From Brachypodius melanocephalos (lineage: Eukaryota > Chordata > Aves > Passeriformes > Pycnonotidae), in the NCBI GenBank assembly GCA_013398615.1, contig VZSR01000479.1, positions 4,522,152 to 4,586,151 of the forward strand: 64,000 bases of DNA, written 5' to 3'. This document shows, piece by piece, positions 37,500 through 50,739 of the stretch. A program made the translations under genes and the position numbers. Below the pieces are notes generated by a model, which ran no database searches, was not told the DNA's origin, and saw only the letters and a program-made list of their open reading frames with translations. How positions within the stretch are numbered: the stretch's first letter is position 1; each line of letters opens with the position of its first letter.

Positions 37500-37640
37500 G
37501 CAGCAATAATATAGAGAGATTACTTGCTGTTAATTAAATTTCCAGCAAGCACAATGACAGGAAAACAATAAGAAATTAATTTATTGTCTGTATAGCAAAT
37601 GAAGCTAATGGATGTTTGGGGCGTTTTTGACAGCAAAGAG
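37500..37640. other. AT-rich block, possible conserved non-coding element
   Basis: Dense regulatory-like words: TTAATTAA (37531), AACAATAAG (SOX-like), ATTAATTTATTG and GCTAATGG. No repeat character is seen. Inference only. Confidence 0.2.
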
Positions 37641-40600
37641 AAAAAAGCTGCATGAAGCAGGAAATTAGACTACTTTTCCAGACTCTACAAGGTCCAATTA
37701 GGCAGAACAATTATCAAACCTTTCAACAGATAAAAATAGAAGAGCTTGTGGTCACACTGCTGGATTTTACCTCATACTCAGGTGCGTTAATGGAGCCTTA
37801 TGCAGGATTTTGCCAGACGTGTCAGCTCCGTTCCCAGCTGGAACAGACTGATGGAGCTCAGTGGGACTGGGACAATTTATACTGGCTCAACTTTAACGCT
37901 AAAAACAAGGTTTGCTTATGAAGAGACCCCTTGTGCCAAAAGATGAGCTGGTTTCAAGCTTTAAAAAATATTTTACATCTCCTTCAGCTGTGAATCAAGA
38001 GGAATGTACAGGAACGTTTTCCTTAAAGCTACTGGAGCCTGCTTTAAAACAGGGAGAACCAAGACACCTAACTCTCAGTTTAAGGAGTTACTTACTGAAA
38101 TACATTTTTTCCCAATAATCAGTGGCTAAAAATTGGCAAATCCAAGTGGGCAGAACTATAGAGCAAAGGGTATTCTGCTTTAGAGACACTTAAGTGTTTG
38201 ATTTGTGCTGTTCAGATTTAATGTAAAACATGAAATATAAGCAGAAATCTATCAATGCTGAAATATTTCACAACATCATACAAACAGTGGCTGTGTTGGT
38301 CAAGTAAACTTGTAACTACTCACTTTCCTAACTGTAAAAGAAAAGGATCTAAGCACAAGTAGGTGGAGAAACATTGCAGGAAGGAGCTGGAAAAAACAGT
38401 TCTTTGCGTATTTTGCATATTAATCCTGCTCTCACTGTTCTCCAGGCTCTTACATTTAATTGCAGTGGTTTCAACCACATCAGGATAATCAATCATTGCT
38501 TTAGAAATGTAATTAACTGCTACAAGAAACGATTCATGAAGGGAATTAAGAAATTTACTGTCTGAGGCTAAACTGGGGGTTAATTATATTTTTTTTTTCT
38601 TTTCTACTTACAGAGCTTTTCTGGTGCTGGCACATGATCTTCTGGCCTTGCAAGTGTTGCTCAGGTTATCTGGCTGCTGAGAATGGGGGCAACCAGACCT
38701 TAGCAGGAAGCAGAGGACAGAAGGACATTTTGTGGTGTTTTTTGGTCTTTTTTAGGGCTGGGTGGGGTTTTCCTGTGGGAGACAAAGGGAGGTGAAGGCA
38801 GATTGTCTTTGTGCTCTGGAGCTTCCAAGTACTTGTACAGTATATATTCTGCAAAGATCCTTTAAAGGGAAAAGAGGATAAATTTTACTCAGTAATGAAG
38901 CTGCCCATGAAGAGGCAGATTTTATCTCACACAAACTCCTCAAAAGTCCTGACTGACAAAGCCTTTGCCTGTGTCCCACAGGTGATGCAAGACAGCTTCC
39001 AGCTGGAAAACTGGGAGTTTTTTCCCATCCATGGAGAGGAAGCACCAAGCCAGATAATATCTGGTTACAACAAATATCTTATTTTCACCTGTGGAACGAC
39101 CACAAACCTAACTCCTTGTCAAATTCAAAATACACAAATTCTAAAACCCAACTTAGAGACTCAGTTAAAACTTTTTTCTTCAGAAAAGTCATAAATAAAG
39201 ACATAAATCGCCACAAGAAATTATTCTCCACCAGATAACATCCTGGTCAGCTTCTATTATGCTCTGACATACAATTTATATGGGAGTTAAGAGATAAATA
39301 TTCACCAGTTATTTGATTTTATTAAAGAAGCCTTGAAAATACCCTTGACAAGACTCTTGCTTTGCAGCTGCTTGAACTGTGGCGTTTCCCATCCAAATAG
39401 CAATAAAAGCAAGAGAGAGAACCAGCAAAAGGGACAGCAAATAAACATTACTGCCATTCAGCTTTCGCTGGACCAGAGACAGACTAGGCATTAAAGAAAA
39501 GGAAATTCAGAATAACTTTGCCTTAAAGAGTTTCTGTCAAAGCATCGGCTCATTGAGAGCTTTCCTTGCTCTCGTTTGCAAGCACAGCCTGCCATGGTGC
39601 TGTTGACCCCAGTGAGGATGATGCCCATGAGATGTTCCAGGCAAAGAGCAGCATCTCCCGAAAGAGGGGTGAAAAAGCATCCCATCTCACCAATTTCCCT
39701 GTCAGCTCCTGAGCAGCCCTGTGGTCACACAGAGAGGTTTCAACAGATGGAGCAACCAGCTGGAAGTTGGATACTGCTTCCCCCATAGCTGGACACATAC
39801 AGAGCTCTATTAAATTTTAAATTTTAATCAGAGAATGTCAAGTTCAAAATTACACTTAAGCCTCTGATTTTAAGGTTTGGGGAATGAAATATATTAGCAG
39901 TCATAAATGCCCTTTATTTGAAGGAGAGGGACTGTGATTTCCTGTTTTACAAAGCAGGCACATAGGCAAGTCTTTTCCCCTCTACCTTCATAAAACACAG
40001 GAATTTCATGTGAAATACTTGACGTAGGGCATCACACTGCCAGGCCAGCTCAATGACTGTCAAGAATAAAATAATAATAAAAAAATAAATGGGTGAAAAC
40101 AGCCATACCTGAGGCTGTTACATGCAAAACCTGAACAATATCAAGGGTAACCCAAACCGGAATTTCTGCTGCTCACAAGCCTTTCCTGCAAATGCCCATG
40201 AGCTCTCACATAATATCTCATAAAATAATGTCTCGTAAGATATAATATAGTAAGACCAGAGAAACACCCTACTGAGACCCCCATGAGACCACCACCATCT
40301 CTCCTGCTCTTTTGAGCCAATTACCCTCCAATTTGTGTGACATAACCAGAGATCCCCAGCCACACCTGGCGTGGGGGCACAGCACAGACCCTGAGCTCAG
40401 CCCCTTGTGCCCTGGGGCTGCAGGGAAAGCCATGGGCAGATGGAGCTGAGGCCAACACCTCTCCTGATGGACCCACACAGCACTGCCACACTTTGGGGAG
40501 ATGAGGATGGAGACTTCAAACCTGCTGTGCCCCTCTGGTCATGAGGGCTCCAGGAGTTTATAGCTTGTTTTATAGGTATCATCAGCCACCGCCGCCCTAG

Positions 40601-41794
40601 GTAGGATTTCTTCATCCCTTTTTACTATGTATGGTAATGGGATTTTAAGAATTCATTCTCAGACAATAATTTCCATATTTGTGAAAAACTGTGGCACGGT
40701 CTGAACATATAAGCAGAACAGGATATTAAAATTGTAATAACCCTCGCTTCAGCAACTGCCAATTTTTGCACCCAGGAAAGGAAAGGGGCTTCTCAGGGGC
40801 ATGGGGGTCTGCAGTAAAGTTTCTGTTGCTGGCTTCAGCTTTTCTCTCTGCTGGGAGAAGCTGCCCACCCAGGAGACGTGCTCAGCATCCCAGATTTCAA
40901 AGGTGCAGGACACAAAGTCCTTAAACATTTGCTTCTGTTACAGAGATTCCTTCCACATAGTGATGTTAAGATATAACCTGATCATGACAGCCCTGATTCC
41001 ACTTGAAAATCTAGGGGTTTTTTTTAAATCCTTTTTTTTTTCCCTTAAAAGTGAAATCTGTAAAACAGAAGAGATCAGACTCAGATTTGTGGAATACAGC
41101 CACTTCTGCTGTAATCTTTACTTCTTTCCTGCCATAACTAGAGAAGGACCCACGATGTGGAGCTTTCCTTTGAGTTATCATTCCTTGCATTTCAGCAGAG
41201 GGGGATCCAGCCTGCTGCAGGCAGAACCCAAGCCATGGAGCACCACCACACACAGGCATCAAAGCAAGGGGCTGGAGGGAAAAGGGAATATCTGTATCAG
41301 CTGTCCTTGTGCAGATGCAGACAGGAAGAAGCAAAGAGGAAAGAATCTTTAAGATTATTAAATGCAGCTTCCCACCTCCACTTCCCACAGAAGCTGAATT
41401 TCAATGTCTGCTGTGATGCAGAGCAGGCACAGCCCCACGCCCCTGCTCCTGGCTCAGGACTAATCTGAGATGAGGATTAACCCAAAGGAGCAGTGAGTGT
41501 CCACAGTCTCTCAAGAGCTACCAGGGCACAACCTGAGTGCCCAGAGGACTGGACCAAAGCAAAGTCTGCCCTCTTTTGAGAAGATACCCAGAGTCAGGGA
41601 AGTCACACATTTTGGCACACTTGATGTAAATAGAGAGAAACACCTTTGGATTTCCATTTCTGAGCTCAAATAGTCCTGACAACCTAAGAAAATGACAAAA
41701 AACCTGCCAAGTGTGTATATATAGACAAGCACAGGGCTATTGCTGACAGAGTCATCACCTCAGACCCTAAGGAAACTTTTCCAAGAGATTCCAG
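37641..41794. other. Unique non-coding sequence
   Basis: No gene is supported. Frames 37652-37921 and 38811-39194 (89 and 127 codons) have no recognised domain. A GC-richer patch at 40360-40520 is open on the minus strand. The longest uninterrupted frame of the window, plus 40801-41352 (183 codons), passes through two T-rich runs (41018-41043), is rich in Cys, Phe and Ser and has no domain. I regard it as chance. Confidence 0.5.
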
Positions 41795-42066
41795 CCATTC
41801 AAAGGGAGCAGGGGCCTGGAGTGACAGGACAAGAGGGAACAGCTTCACACTGACAGAAGGGAGGGTTATCCTAGATGTTAGGAAGAAATTCTTCCCTGTG
41901 AGAGTGGTGAGCCCTGGCCAGAGAGGCTGTGGCTGCCCCATCCCAGAAGTGTTCAAGGACAGGTTGGATGCAGCCTGGAGAAACCTGGGATAGTGGATCC
42001 ATGGCAGAGAGGTTTGAATGAGATGGGTTTTAAATTCCTTCCAACCCAGATCATTCTATGGTTCCA
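41795..42066 (+). mobile_element. CR1 LINE 3'-end fragment (about 270 bp)
   Basis: The longest sense copy here. Blocks: AAAGGGAGCAGGGGCCTGGAG, GACAGGACAAGAGGGAACAGC, TTAGGAAGAAATTCTTCCC (41879-41897), GAGAGTGGTGAGCCCTGG, GGCTGTGGCTGCCCCATCCC, GTGTTCAAGGACAGG, CCTGGGATAGTGGATCC, and a tail CATTCTATGGTTCC. Part of the AAGGTGTCCCTGCC block is missing around 41995. It reaches further 5' than the other copies, up to the GACAGGAC region, but still holds no protein-coding part. Confidence 0.94.
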
Positions 42067-42374
42067 CGAGTAGGCATGTGAAAAACAACACTGTGGTCAT
42101 TACACAAACACACAGCTTTTATGAACATAAAAAAAATGTCCCTCTCTACAAAGGTCATATCTGCTAGAGAGGATTAGAAAACCCTGTGGAGACAAAATAA
42201 ACAGCCCAAAATCCCCCTGTGAACCCTGACACAGCCCCATCACACCCTGCCAAGGTCTTTCAGCCCGTTTTCTTCAGGATTTGAGAAAAGAACGACAGAG
42301 ATGTATCCATCCAACAGATCACGTGCTCTGGTAATAAACTAATCAGCCATGAAACAATCAAGGGATATTTTGTA
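42067..42374. other. Unique non-coding sequence
   Basis: Nothing recognised. Confidence 0.55.
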
Positions 42375-42620
42375 CAACACAAATGAGGTTGTGGTTTTAT
42401 TACACAGACAAACAGATTGAGATAGGATCCACCTAAATACTTATTTATAGTTTTGTCATAAAAGTTAGCAATGAATATTGTTATAAATTTATGTGGCCTG
42501 TCCTCGAGTTTATCAGTGAAGGGCAGGATGCAATTTCTAATTAATCATATATTACATTTACTGCTAATAAAACAGATTTATTCTTTTTTTATATATCTCG
42601 AGGCACTTAGTGAAGGCTTT
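42375..42620. other. AT-rich block, possible conserved enhancer-like element
   Basis: Non-repetitive AT-rich DNA with TAATTAAT (42538-42545), TTTATAG, GTTATAAATTTATG, ATCATATATTAC and GCTAATAAAAC words. A dense mix of homeodomain- and MEF2/CDX-like words is common in developmental enhancers. There is no open frame. The call rests on texture only. Confidence 0.22.
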
Positions 42621-44864
42621 GATGATTGAGAGCACAGTTTTTAACAAAACTTGTCATTTCACTTCAAAATACATGTTCCTCAAATCTAAAAAAATCTTGT
42701 TCAAAACCAAAATAACAAACCAAACAAAACAAAAACGAAGGGAGGAAAGAGCAATGAGGTTAAGCTCTCTACTCTCCCTATCCCCCACATCATTTAGCAA
42801 GAAGACAGACAGGCTTGGGTCACTTCACCTTTTGGAAGCTCATTTCTCCTACCTGCTCTGTCTGCTCAGTCCTCCCTCCAGCACTCCAGTCTGGGGGAGG
42901 AGCAGCTTTATTTAAGCACAGCACATGTGCCAGTCTGCCTTCCTATTCATCACACTCTGGCATGAAGTCTCCTGATAGTTTTTTGTTCAATTGTCCATAG
43001 ACTCAAAAAAAAAACCCAAGGAAAGCCTGAAAGGGAGCTGGGGAAAGGTTAATTGGTTTCGTTGACCATCTGTTTGTGCTGTGAATAAATGCTGAGAATA
43101 ATGTGCAACAAATGGCATCTACAAGGATTAAATAAATCAGTTCTGTGGATTAGAAATAACCTATGTGCAAATGGAGTACAAATCTGTGTAACAAAATCAG
43201 CCCTACTGAGCTGTGGAGATTGTAACCTATAGGGGATAGAGAAACATGGATTTCCGGGAAGCCTGAGGTGAAGTATGAAAATAGAACTATTTGATGGTCC
43301 GGTAGAACTTGAGCAAACATCTGGAGAATGCATGGAGGACAGTGACTAATCCCACCTGATTGCAAAAAGTAGCAGCAAACCTGCAATCTCTTCTGGTTTT
43401 TTATTTTCTCCTTGTCCCACCCCATACTGAAGCAGTACTTTTAAGAAGTTCTGTACTGATAAATTTAACATATTTAGGATTTAATGCTCTTTCCCATGCT
43501 TTTCTTCTCCTTTCCTTTTAGTTTTAGGAGAATTCAATGGACCTCACTGCTGCAGACTGTGATTCTTGGGAGCCAGGATCCTCCAGGTGTTTCTTGAAAC
43601 AAATATCATGGGTTATAAAATCAGATTTATTTGAATTACTCGACAAAGGAAACTTTTCAGAAGTGTCTAAATAAACCAAACAGGTCCATGCCTCCTTTCA
43701 AACACAACAAAACATTTAGGAACAATCATGAAGCCCTTTGATGAATTGTGGTTTTCTTTATGTGTAGATACAGAACTAAACAATCTATAATGGAGCTAGA
43801 CCTCATATCCTGAATCCACTGAAAATTATGTAGCTCAATGCCAGAAAAGAGGAATACCTGATAAACAAATCAAGTTGCAAGTGAAAGTTGCAGCATTCTC
43901 CAAATTGTGGAGAACAAAGATATCTCTGGTGGAAAGGCCATTTTTAACCATCTCTGAGATGCTTCACCTGCTTAAGCCAATTTTTCATCATCAGTACTTT
44001 ATATTGTCTGGATAGAACAACTGGAAAGTGTTCCAAACCAAGAAAGCCACAGGAATATCAGCAACTGAAATTATTGCAACTTTCTGCCTTGAAATTCCCA
44101 GGCATCTCGTGGCAGAAATAATTCCACACTGCTTTGTGCACAGACCTTCTTGCCCTGAGCAGCATCAACCCTTCCATCCTTAGAGCATCCTGCAGGTGTT
44201 ATTTTAACAGTACCACAAAACCATTATTTGATTCTTATTTAATTAACAGAATTGGGATGTGCACACCAGGACTTTAGACCTGCAGGCATGAGGACTGCTC
44301 AAGAGTAGATCCCCCAAAGAAAATCCTCTGCAGCAAGAAATAGTTTTAAGTTTTGCCTCTAAAGCCTACTGAAGCCAAGACAAATTTCACACCAACATGA
44401 GTGGAAAGAAGGTCCAGACTCCAGTAGCTGTGCTTCAGGTTAGCTTTCTTCTGTACCAGAGAGTGCCACAAAAATCTCTCAGTAACAGAGGTATTAAAAG
44501 TCCTGTCTATTCTAAATACACAGTGATGCATAGACAGCTGAAATCAGCCCCACTGGACATGACACAAACATAACAAGAAGAGAATTAAGTGAAGTGGAAT
44601 CTTTCTTCAGAGAACAGCTCCTCTTTTCTCTCGAGGTTCCTTGGGATTTACAGTTGGTCTGAATGGCTGCAGCTTTGGTGTTAAAATTTATTCTCTTAGG
44701 AGGAATCTTATAAAACTAAGAGGAGAAAATGATTCAAATACATTAGAATAATCTCAAAGAAAACCAACAAGCAAAAATCCTGTGGGGAAAAAGGGGAATT
44801 TTTATACCAACAGAATTCATATTAGAGAGCTTTCAAGTCTATTATTTTAGATGAACTCCCATTG
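42621..44864. other. Unique non-coding sequence
   Basis: A C/A low-complexity tract lies at 42702-42736. No gene, RNA or repeat family otherwise recognised. Confidence 0.55.
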
Positions 44865-45074
44865 CTAATGCAGGTAGAGAAAAAATGCTCTAGAGAGATG
44901 GATGTTCTGCCAGAGCCACAGATGAGTTACAAGACGCCTTAAAATACACCCTCTTTCCTTGGAATGGACTGTCTGTTCCTGTACCTCAAACCTCTCTGAG
45001 GCTGAGGCGAGGAGCTGGAGAGTCGTGACTGCTCTCCTCTGAATTTCATCCTCAAAACCATAAATATCACTCAA
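44865..45074 (-). other. Weak exon candidate (minus strand)
   Basis: The 69-codon frame has a charged, mixed composition in its first half (Glu, Arg, Gln, Leu, Ala), unlike the Ser/Cys/Phe-rich chance frames nearby. A donor-like GAG|GTACAG lies at 44987-44979 on the minus strand. A weak acceptor with a short pyrimidine stretch may precede the frame near 45078. No domain or family is recognised. Alternatives are a chance frame or an ancient repeat. Confidence 0.12.
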
Positions 45075-46974
45075 AAGGAATAATATTTTTTATATAAATA
45101 AGGTAGAATGAGCCACAAAAATAAAAGTTCATCAGAAGATTTAGTCAAGATCAAGCACAGGGGGAACACAGTGTAATATCTTGCTCAAAAACCACCCACA
45201 ATACTGTGGGAGAAAGTGTAGGGACTGAGTGTCCTTGACAGGAAAAAAGTGATCTGGAAGGGGGAGAAATGGGCCATCTATTTCAAATAAAAGAAATGCT
45301 GAGTTTTGGACCTTTCCTAATCTTTCTTGGGATTTAAAGGGAAAAAAAAATTTTAAAAAGCTGCTATGAGAAATGTCTTAATATGGTGCCTGGATTATGT
45401 CTTCAGAATGCATGTGTAGATAGTAAGAGAAAAACAACAAAATATATTCTGTGGATAGTGGTCCAGAATGGGCCAACCTTGAGATGATGGGATTGTACAA
45501 GTTTTGGTAGGGCTCCAAGGCACTGTGGGATGAGTTTCCTCATCAAGAAGGGTAGAAGAGCATTCAAAATACAACATCCATACAGGAACCAGGTGAGACA
45601 GGCTTCTATATTGTCAGATGCTTCATTCAGTTCAGTAGGTTTAGTTTTAAAAAACTGTTTTGCTTGATATTTTCATGGAAAATTCCAGACCAGTCCTTGA
45701 GAACACTAACATGAAAGGATGGACTCAATAAAAGCACTTTACAAGTTCAAGTGACAAGCTTAGATCTCCCATACAACTGTATCAAGAAGCATTAGCTAGA
45801 TATATGTCCAAATACACAGTGAACATGCTCTGAAAATAGACAATGATTGATGATTAATGATCAGTTTATTAGAGGTGACAGTAGCTAATGTAGTGTCTCT
45901 CACTCATGCACTGCTCAAAACAGAATTCCACTGTAAACTTGAGGAAAAAAATCACTGCACATTGCCTGGTTTCATGGCTTTGCCCTTGAGAGCTGTCCAC
46001 TTGCAGGGCATCTCTCCAGCTTTACAGGACCCACTGGGGACCGACAGCCCATGGGAAATGTTTGATCCAGCAGCCTGCTTCTTCCACCCTTTTTCCAATG
46101 GAACAGCTGAGAACCCAGGGCTGAAGCATCACAAGGAATCTCCCCCTTGTTTCTGGGGGCTTGGGATTGAGCAAACCCCCGTGTCAGCAGCTCCAGAGTA
46201 ACCTTGTGTGAGCACACAACCTTCAGCAAACCCAGAGATCAGTCACATCCTGCTCGTGCACAGAAACACATACTCCAATGTGTCGGAAAGTTGAGATTTA
46301 CCGATTCCTTGTGCCAGAATTATTGATCCCAGGAGCAGCTGTAACCTTTGGAAACGATATTTCTCAATAGCACTCGGCAAAGAGAGTGAATAGGATCCCA
46401 AAGGACCAGAAGCCTGAGAAATCCAGCGTGAATGTAGAGTCTATTTTTAAGTGTCTATAGAAATGCATTACCTTTAAAACAAATTACATCATTTTTCCCT
46501 GGTCTTCTCAATGAATCAATGGAAGCAGAGCTTGGCTCTGACTTGTGGTGTTTCAAGAGTCCCTTGAACCACCTACCTGAAGACCAGTTGTCTCTTTTTA
46601 AAAAAATTATAAGGATAGTAGATGAATTTTAAACTGAGGAAGTTAAATTACACAATTCCACAATATATGCTGGGAAAACATCAAGTTGTGCATGACAACA
46701 CACCACAGAGCCTACTGAAAACACTCTGAGTGCATATCCATGTTTGAGCTGCAGTAAGAAGAAGAAAAAAACGCACAGAACCAAAAGCAATGCAATTTTT
46801 CTTAGGAGCGAGTTGAAAGAAAAAAAAAAACTCTGATAAAAAACACTGCACCTCAGATTTATTTAAAACAGGGAATTCTTATTTATTTATGTTAAGAGTA
46901 GAACAACTTGGGAGAATACTGTGTTTGAATCGATAAGCTGTAACTCCCAAACCAAGATCTTGTCTGATTATTCC
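45075..46974. other. Unique non-coding sequence
   Basis: No gene, RNA or known repeat. Frames 45857-46201 and its antisense are without recognisable motif. Short A runs lie near 46820. Confidence 0.55.
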
Positions 46975-47260
46975 ATTTCAGGTAAACTGCTGGTGTGAAT
47001 TATGAGAGGGGTCTAATCTATTGCACTATCTGGAGAACTTAATTGTTGCATCTTAACTGAGCTAATGTTTGATGGGACCTCTGAAAGCAGCACATCTGCC
47101 CGAATTCTGCACTTCAGTTAACTCATTAACAGCCATCCCATCAACTCTCTCCCTGATTCTGGTGTTACAGAATAATCCTTGCCAGAACCCCGTAATTAGT
47201 CAGGGGCCTCTTAATGTGAAGATAAACTGCCAGCCTTAATATTTGCACCAGAAAATACAG
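46975..47260. other. Possible conserved non-coding element
   Basis: Non-repetitive block with CTTAATTGTTGC, GTAATTAGTCAGG, AACTCATTAACAGCC and CTTAATATTTGC words and little simple-sequence decay. Compatible with a conserved regulatory element. Inference only. Confidence 0.2.
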
Positions 47261-48988
47261 CAAAACCTCCAAAGAGCCTGATTTTTACACATTTCCTGTC
47301 TGATTCAATCTTATTTCTGCACTAGCTTAAACCTCTCTGCCCTCACTGAATTGGGTTTGTTGATATTTAAGGATGTGATGCAAGAAGCCTCAAAGCGCAT
47401 GGCCAACTCTTTAAAACCTCTTTTTGATCTGGCATGTTTAATAATCACATTTGTATTTATTCTAACCAGAATCAGCAGCATTACCTGCCACAAACTCACT
47501 GTCAGTTGCCTACTCCACCTACTTTCCTACTTCTACAACTTCTTTGGCATGCCCAGATCACCCTGATCCATGGATATGGGTTACTATCTCCCAGCCTCAT
47601 CCTCCACTGGTGATACAAAGCTGGGACAACTGCATCCATGCAGGAACAGAGCAATTTTCCCTATTCCCCTGTACACCAATGAAAGTCAAAGGTCTTCTTT
47701 CCATTTATGCTTTTTAATTATTCTATTCCCTCATCCTTTATCCTTTGGAAACACGGCCATTCAACCAGAAAATTGTATAGAAATTAGCCACAAGGTTTGA
47801 ATTAGCAAACTGATGTTCATGGGGTTAAAACAAGGGGTCCCAATGTCAGGTATTGCAGCAAAAGGGAAAAAAAAAAAAAAAACACCTGCTTCTGGAGCAT
47901 GGCAGTTTGCAGCCCAGCCCTTCACAGGAAATTATTCCAAAACTTCTCTTAAGATATTCAATTTTTTCCTCTTTTCATAATGACACAGCTCCTCTGCATT
48001 TCACCTACAATTTATCAAAATTAAATAAAGACATGTTTTGCATCTGGGGCCTATATATAGAACTATCTCCCTGTCACTATCACGTCCTCTGAGTTGTTTC
48101 AAAACAGAGCTTATGCCACTAAGCCATTCCCTGTTGGCTCTGCATATCCAAACCTGGCCTTTCTTCCCTGCCAACTCCTAACAAAATAAGTTTAGAGCAC
48201 AAATGCTGCTTACCAGGTTCATCATATTCATGAGCAGAGTCTGACAGACTCCAGTATTCAAAGCAGTCAGGTAAAATCTCCTTTTTAAAAACTCTAAAGA
48301 ACAATACCTTTTTGAAACCCCTTTCACAGAAACTCTTGGGGTTTAGCCTGTTTGTATGGTGGCCTGTTGTGGTCTGACATTGGCCAAACACCAGGCACCA
48401 CAAAAGTCACTTGCTTACCCTCTCTTGCTTTCAGCTGGGCAGAGGAGAGGGAAAAAAAATATTAATGAAGGGTGCATGAGTTGAGATGAGGATTGGGAGA
48501 AAACACTCTACTCTTTGGTAACCTGTGAAGAATCACTTCTCAACAGTTTTTCAGATTTTTGAAAGACACTTAAGATCAAATGCAAGTTTAATCCCCCAGG
48601 AACACTTCCTAGGTGGTGCCAAACCTCAGAGAGGAGAGGCTGAAAAACCCATTTAAATTTTCATCAAGTGCAGACATTACAAGAGGCTGAAAGAGCCCAG
48701 GAGAAGCAGTTGGTACCTGCAGAGACTGTGACACCAAAAGGCAGAATCCAAATCTAACCTTGTCAAATAAATTCTTTTTTTCTGGAGCAGAGCACAGGGC
48801 CCAGGGGAGGGGAATAGGGATGGCATTGCAGGGAGATGAGGAGATCCAAATCTCAGGCTGCACATTCTGAGGATAACACAGGACCCCTGGTCTATAAACA
48901 TGAGGTGCTCACAGGGAAATTTAAACCAGCTACTTCCAATTTTCAGATCTCCCTAAAATTCTATCCAAGGGTCCTGGCTAACTGTGCC
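47261..48988. other. Unique non-coding sequence
   Basis: An A16 run lies at 47867-47882. No gene or repeat family seen. Confidence 0.55.
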
Positions 48989-49011
48989 CTCCTGAAAAGG
49001 CTTTTCAGGAG
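48989..49011. repeat. Perfect inverted repeat, 11-bp arms
   Basis: Arms CTCCTGAAAAG (48989-48999) and CTTTTCAGGAG (49001-49011) flank a single G. It can form a cruciform on DNA. On RNA a 1-nt loop is too tight, so a few inner pairs would open. No T-run follows and no function is assigned. Confidence 0.9.
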
Positions 49012-49366
49012 TGGCAATCACAAGATTGAATCAAGTCATCTTCTGGTTGCAGTATTTACTCTGGAATCTCAGGTTTAAGATATTTCTTTTAATGAAACTT
49101 CAATCTGTGTGAAACAAAGATTTAAATATTCTGCCTACAAATCCCACTGTGCAACCAAAAACACATTTATCTTGCATAATGAAGTGGTTTTTTTAAAAAA
49201 ACCCCCAAACTAATTCTATCTTCCACTGAGAAGAGATTTCATATATTCTTTCCACATATGTCAAAAAACGTGAAAGGATGGGGATATTTTTTATCCAGTG
49301 TATTATTAAACATAATAGTCAGCCACCTCTAGAACCCATCATTGATTGAGATAAATGAAGCTATTT
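49012..49366. other. Unique AT-rich sequence with an 18-bp palindrome
   Basis: GGTTTTTTT/AAAAAAACC forms a perfect palindrome at 49186-49203. Nothing else recognised. Confidence 0.6.
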
Positions 49367-49380
49367 AAAAAAAAAAAAAA
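49367..49380. repeat. Poly-A run (A14)
   Basis: Uninterrupted A14. No retroposon body is recognised beside it. Confidence 0.85.
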
Positions 49381-50739
49381 TAAGCCTAATGAAGTCTCTT
49401 TGGTGCTTCTGAAACTCAGCAGTAAAGATAAATGAGAAACAATTTCTTGATATCCATTATTTTAAATTACAGATATCAGCACTGCTGCTGTTCTCAAGGT
49501 TTATTGAATTTTCATAGAATATCATCCACTTCTACATTGCACATGTGTAATTGAAAGCAGACCAATGCATTTTTCTCTGGTGTCAAGTTCCAGATGCAGA
49601 GGAGCTCTCCCCTGCCACAGCTGGACCACAGGGGAGGCTCCTGATGTCCCCAGCAGAATGTCAGCCAGGAGAGCCTCACCTCTGCTCTCCCTGCTCATCT
49701 GCCACTGCAAGGACCTGGCAATTCTCACTGCAGATTTGGCTGTGTCACACCTTTCACCAGAGGGTTGGTTCCTCTTTAGCACAGTGTTGGTTTAAGTAAA
49801 CAATATTGCTAATGGTTGGGGGTTATTGTCGTGGAGAAGTCAAAATTAAAGATAAAAAATTTACAAGTGTTTACCTTAAAATGATGTGACAGGTTTATAG
49901 TTCGAATTATTTTTCTTTTGCTTCCTCTGCAGTTTGCCTGGTGCTCTTTCTGCTCTCCTCAGAAGACTGAAAATATGAAAAAAAGCACAGGCTTGTCTCC
50001 TCAAACCTGGGCTCTGCACATCAAACCAAGCCCCTGTTTCCAGCTGGGCAGGCTTTGCCCCCAGAGGAGCACTTTGAGCACAATGCTTACTGTGAGTGTG
50101 TCCCTGTGATGGGCTCCCTGCTCACCACCCCCGAGACAGCCACTGCCACCACACACCCCCTCCCACTGCCCAGAGCTTCCACCCACACACTGGAGTAAAA
50201 ATCAACCACATAACTCACAACAGAGATCCTAATTCAGTGCAGGCATAACCCAGAGTCATTCCAGGTCCCTTTCCTTTGGAACCACTGAGGGCTGTGTTAT
50301 GGAGCCAGCAAGCTGCAGGAGGGATGGGGGCTCTGCCCTGACCCTGCACAGGTCTGCTTTGGGGACAATGCAATGAAATCCCTACCTGATGGCTTCCCTG
50401 CTTCTTCCCTGGGAGGACAACTCACAGCCTTTCCTGCTGAAGCCCTCAGGCTAAGAGCACCCTTGTTTTCCATCCTCTGTATTGTAGACATGGAGCAACA
50501 CTTGCAAATATCTCAGCAACTGGGAGGAAGTTAATGACACAGCAGGAGGATGATGTTGGATTTGTCTCTTACACTTGTAATATTTATTATATTGGGAAGG
50601 GGGTAGTAGAGCTGCTACTGAGTAATTTAAATTTAATCATTTATTTTGACACTTTTAACTAGAATGCCAAAAATACCTACAACTGAGAAGCAGCACTTTA
50701 TTCTGCACTAACATAAATCTACATTAGAAAAATACTCCT
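49381..50739. other. Unique non-coding sequence
   Basis: No gene is supported. Part of it (49590-49760, 50020-50480) is GC-richer and open in several frames on both strands without domains. Confidence 0.5.

Noticed and set aside
40801..41352. 183-codon plus-strand frame, longest uninterrupted
   Set aside because: It is rich in Cys, Phe and Ser, passes through T runs, has no domain and overlaps open minus frames. Best read as chance.
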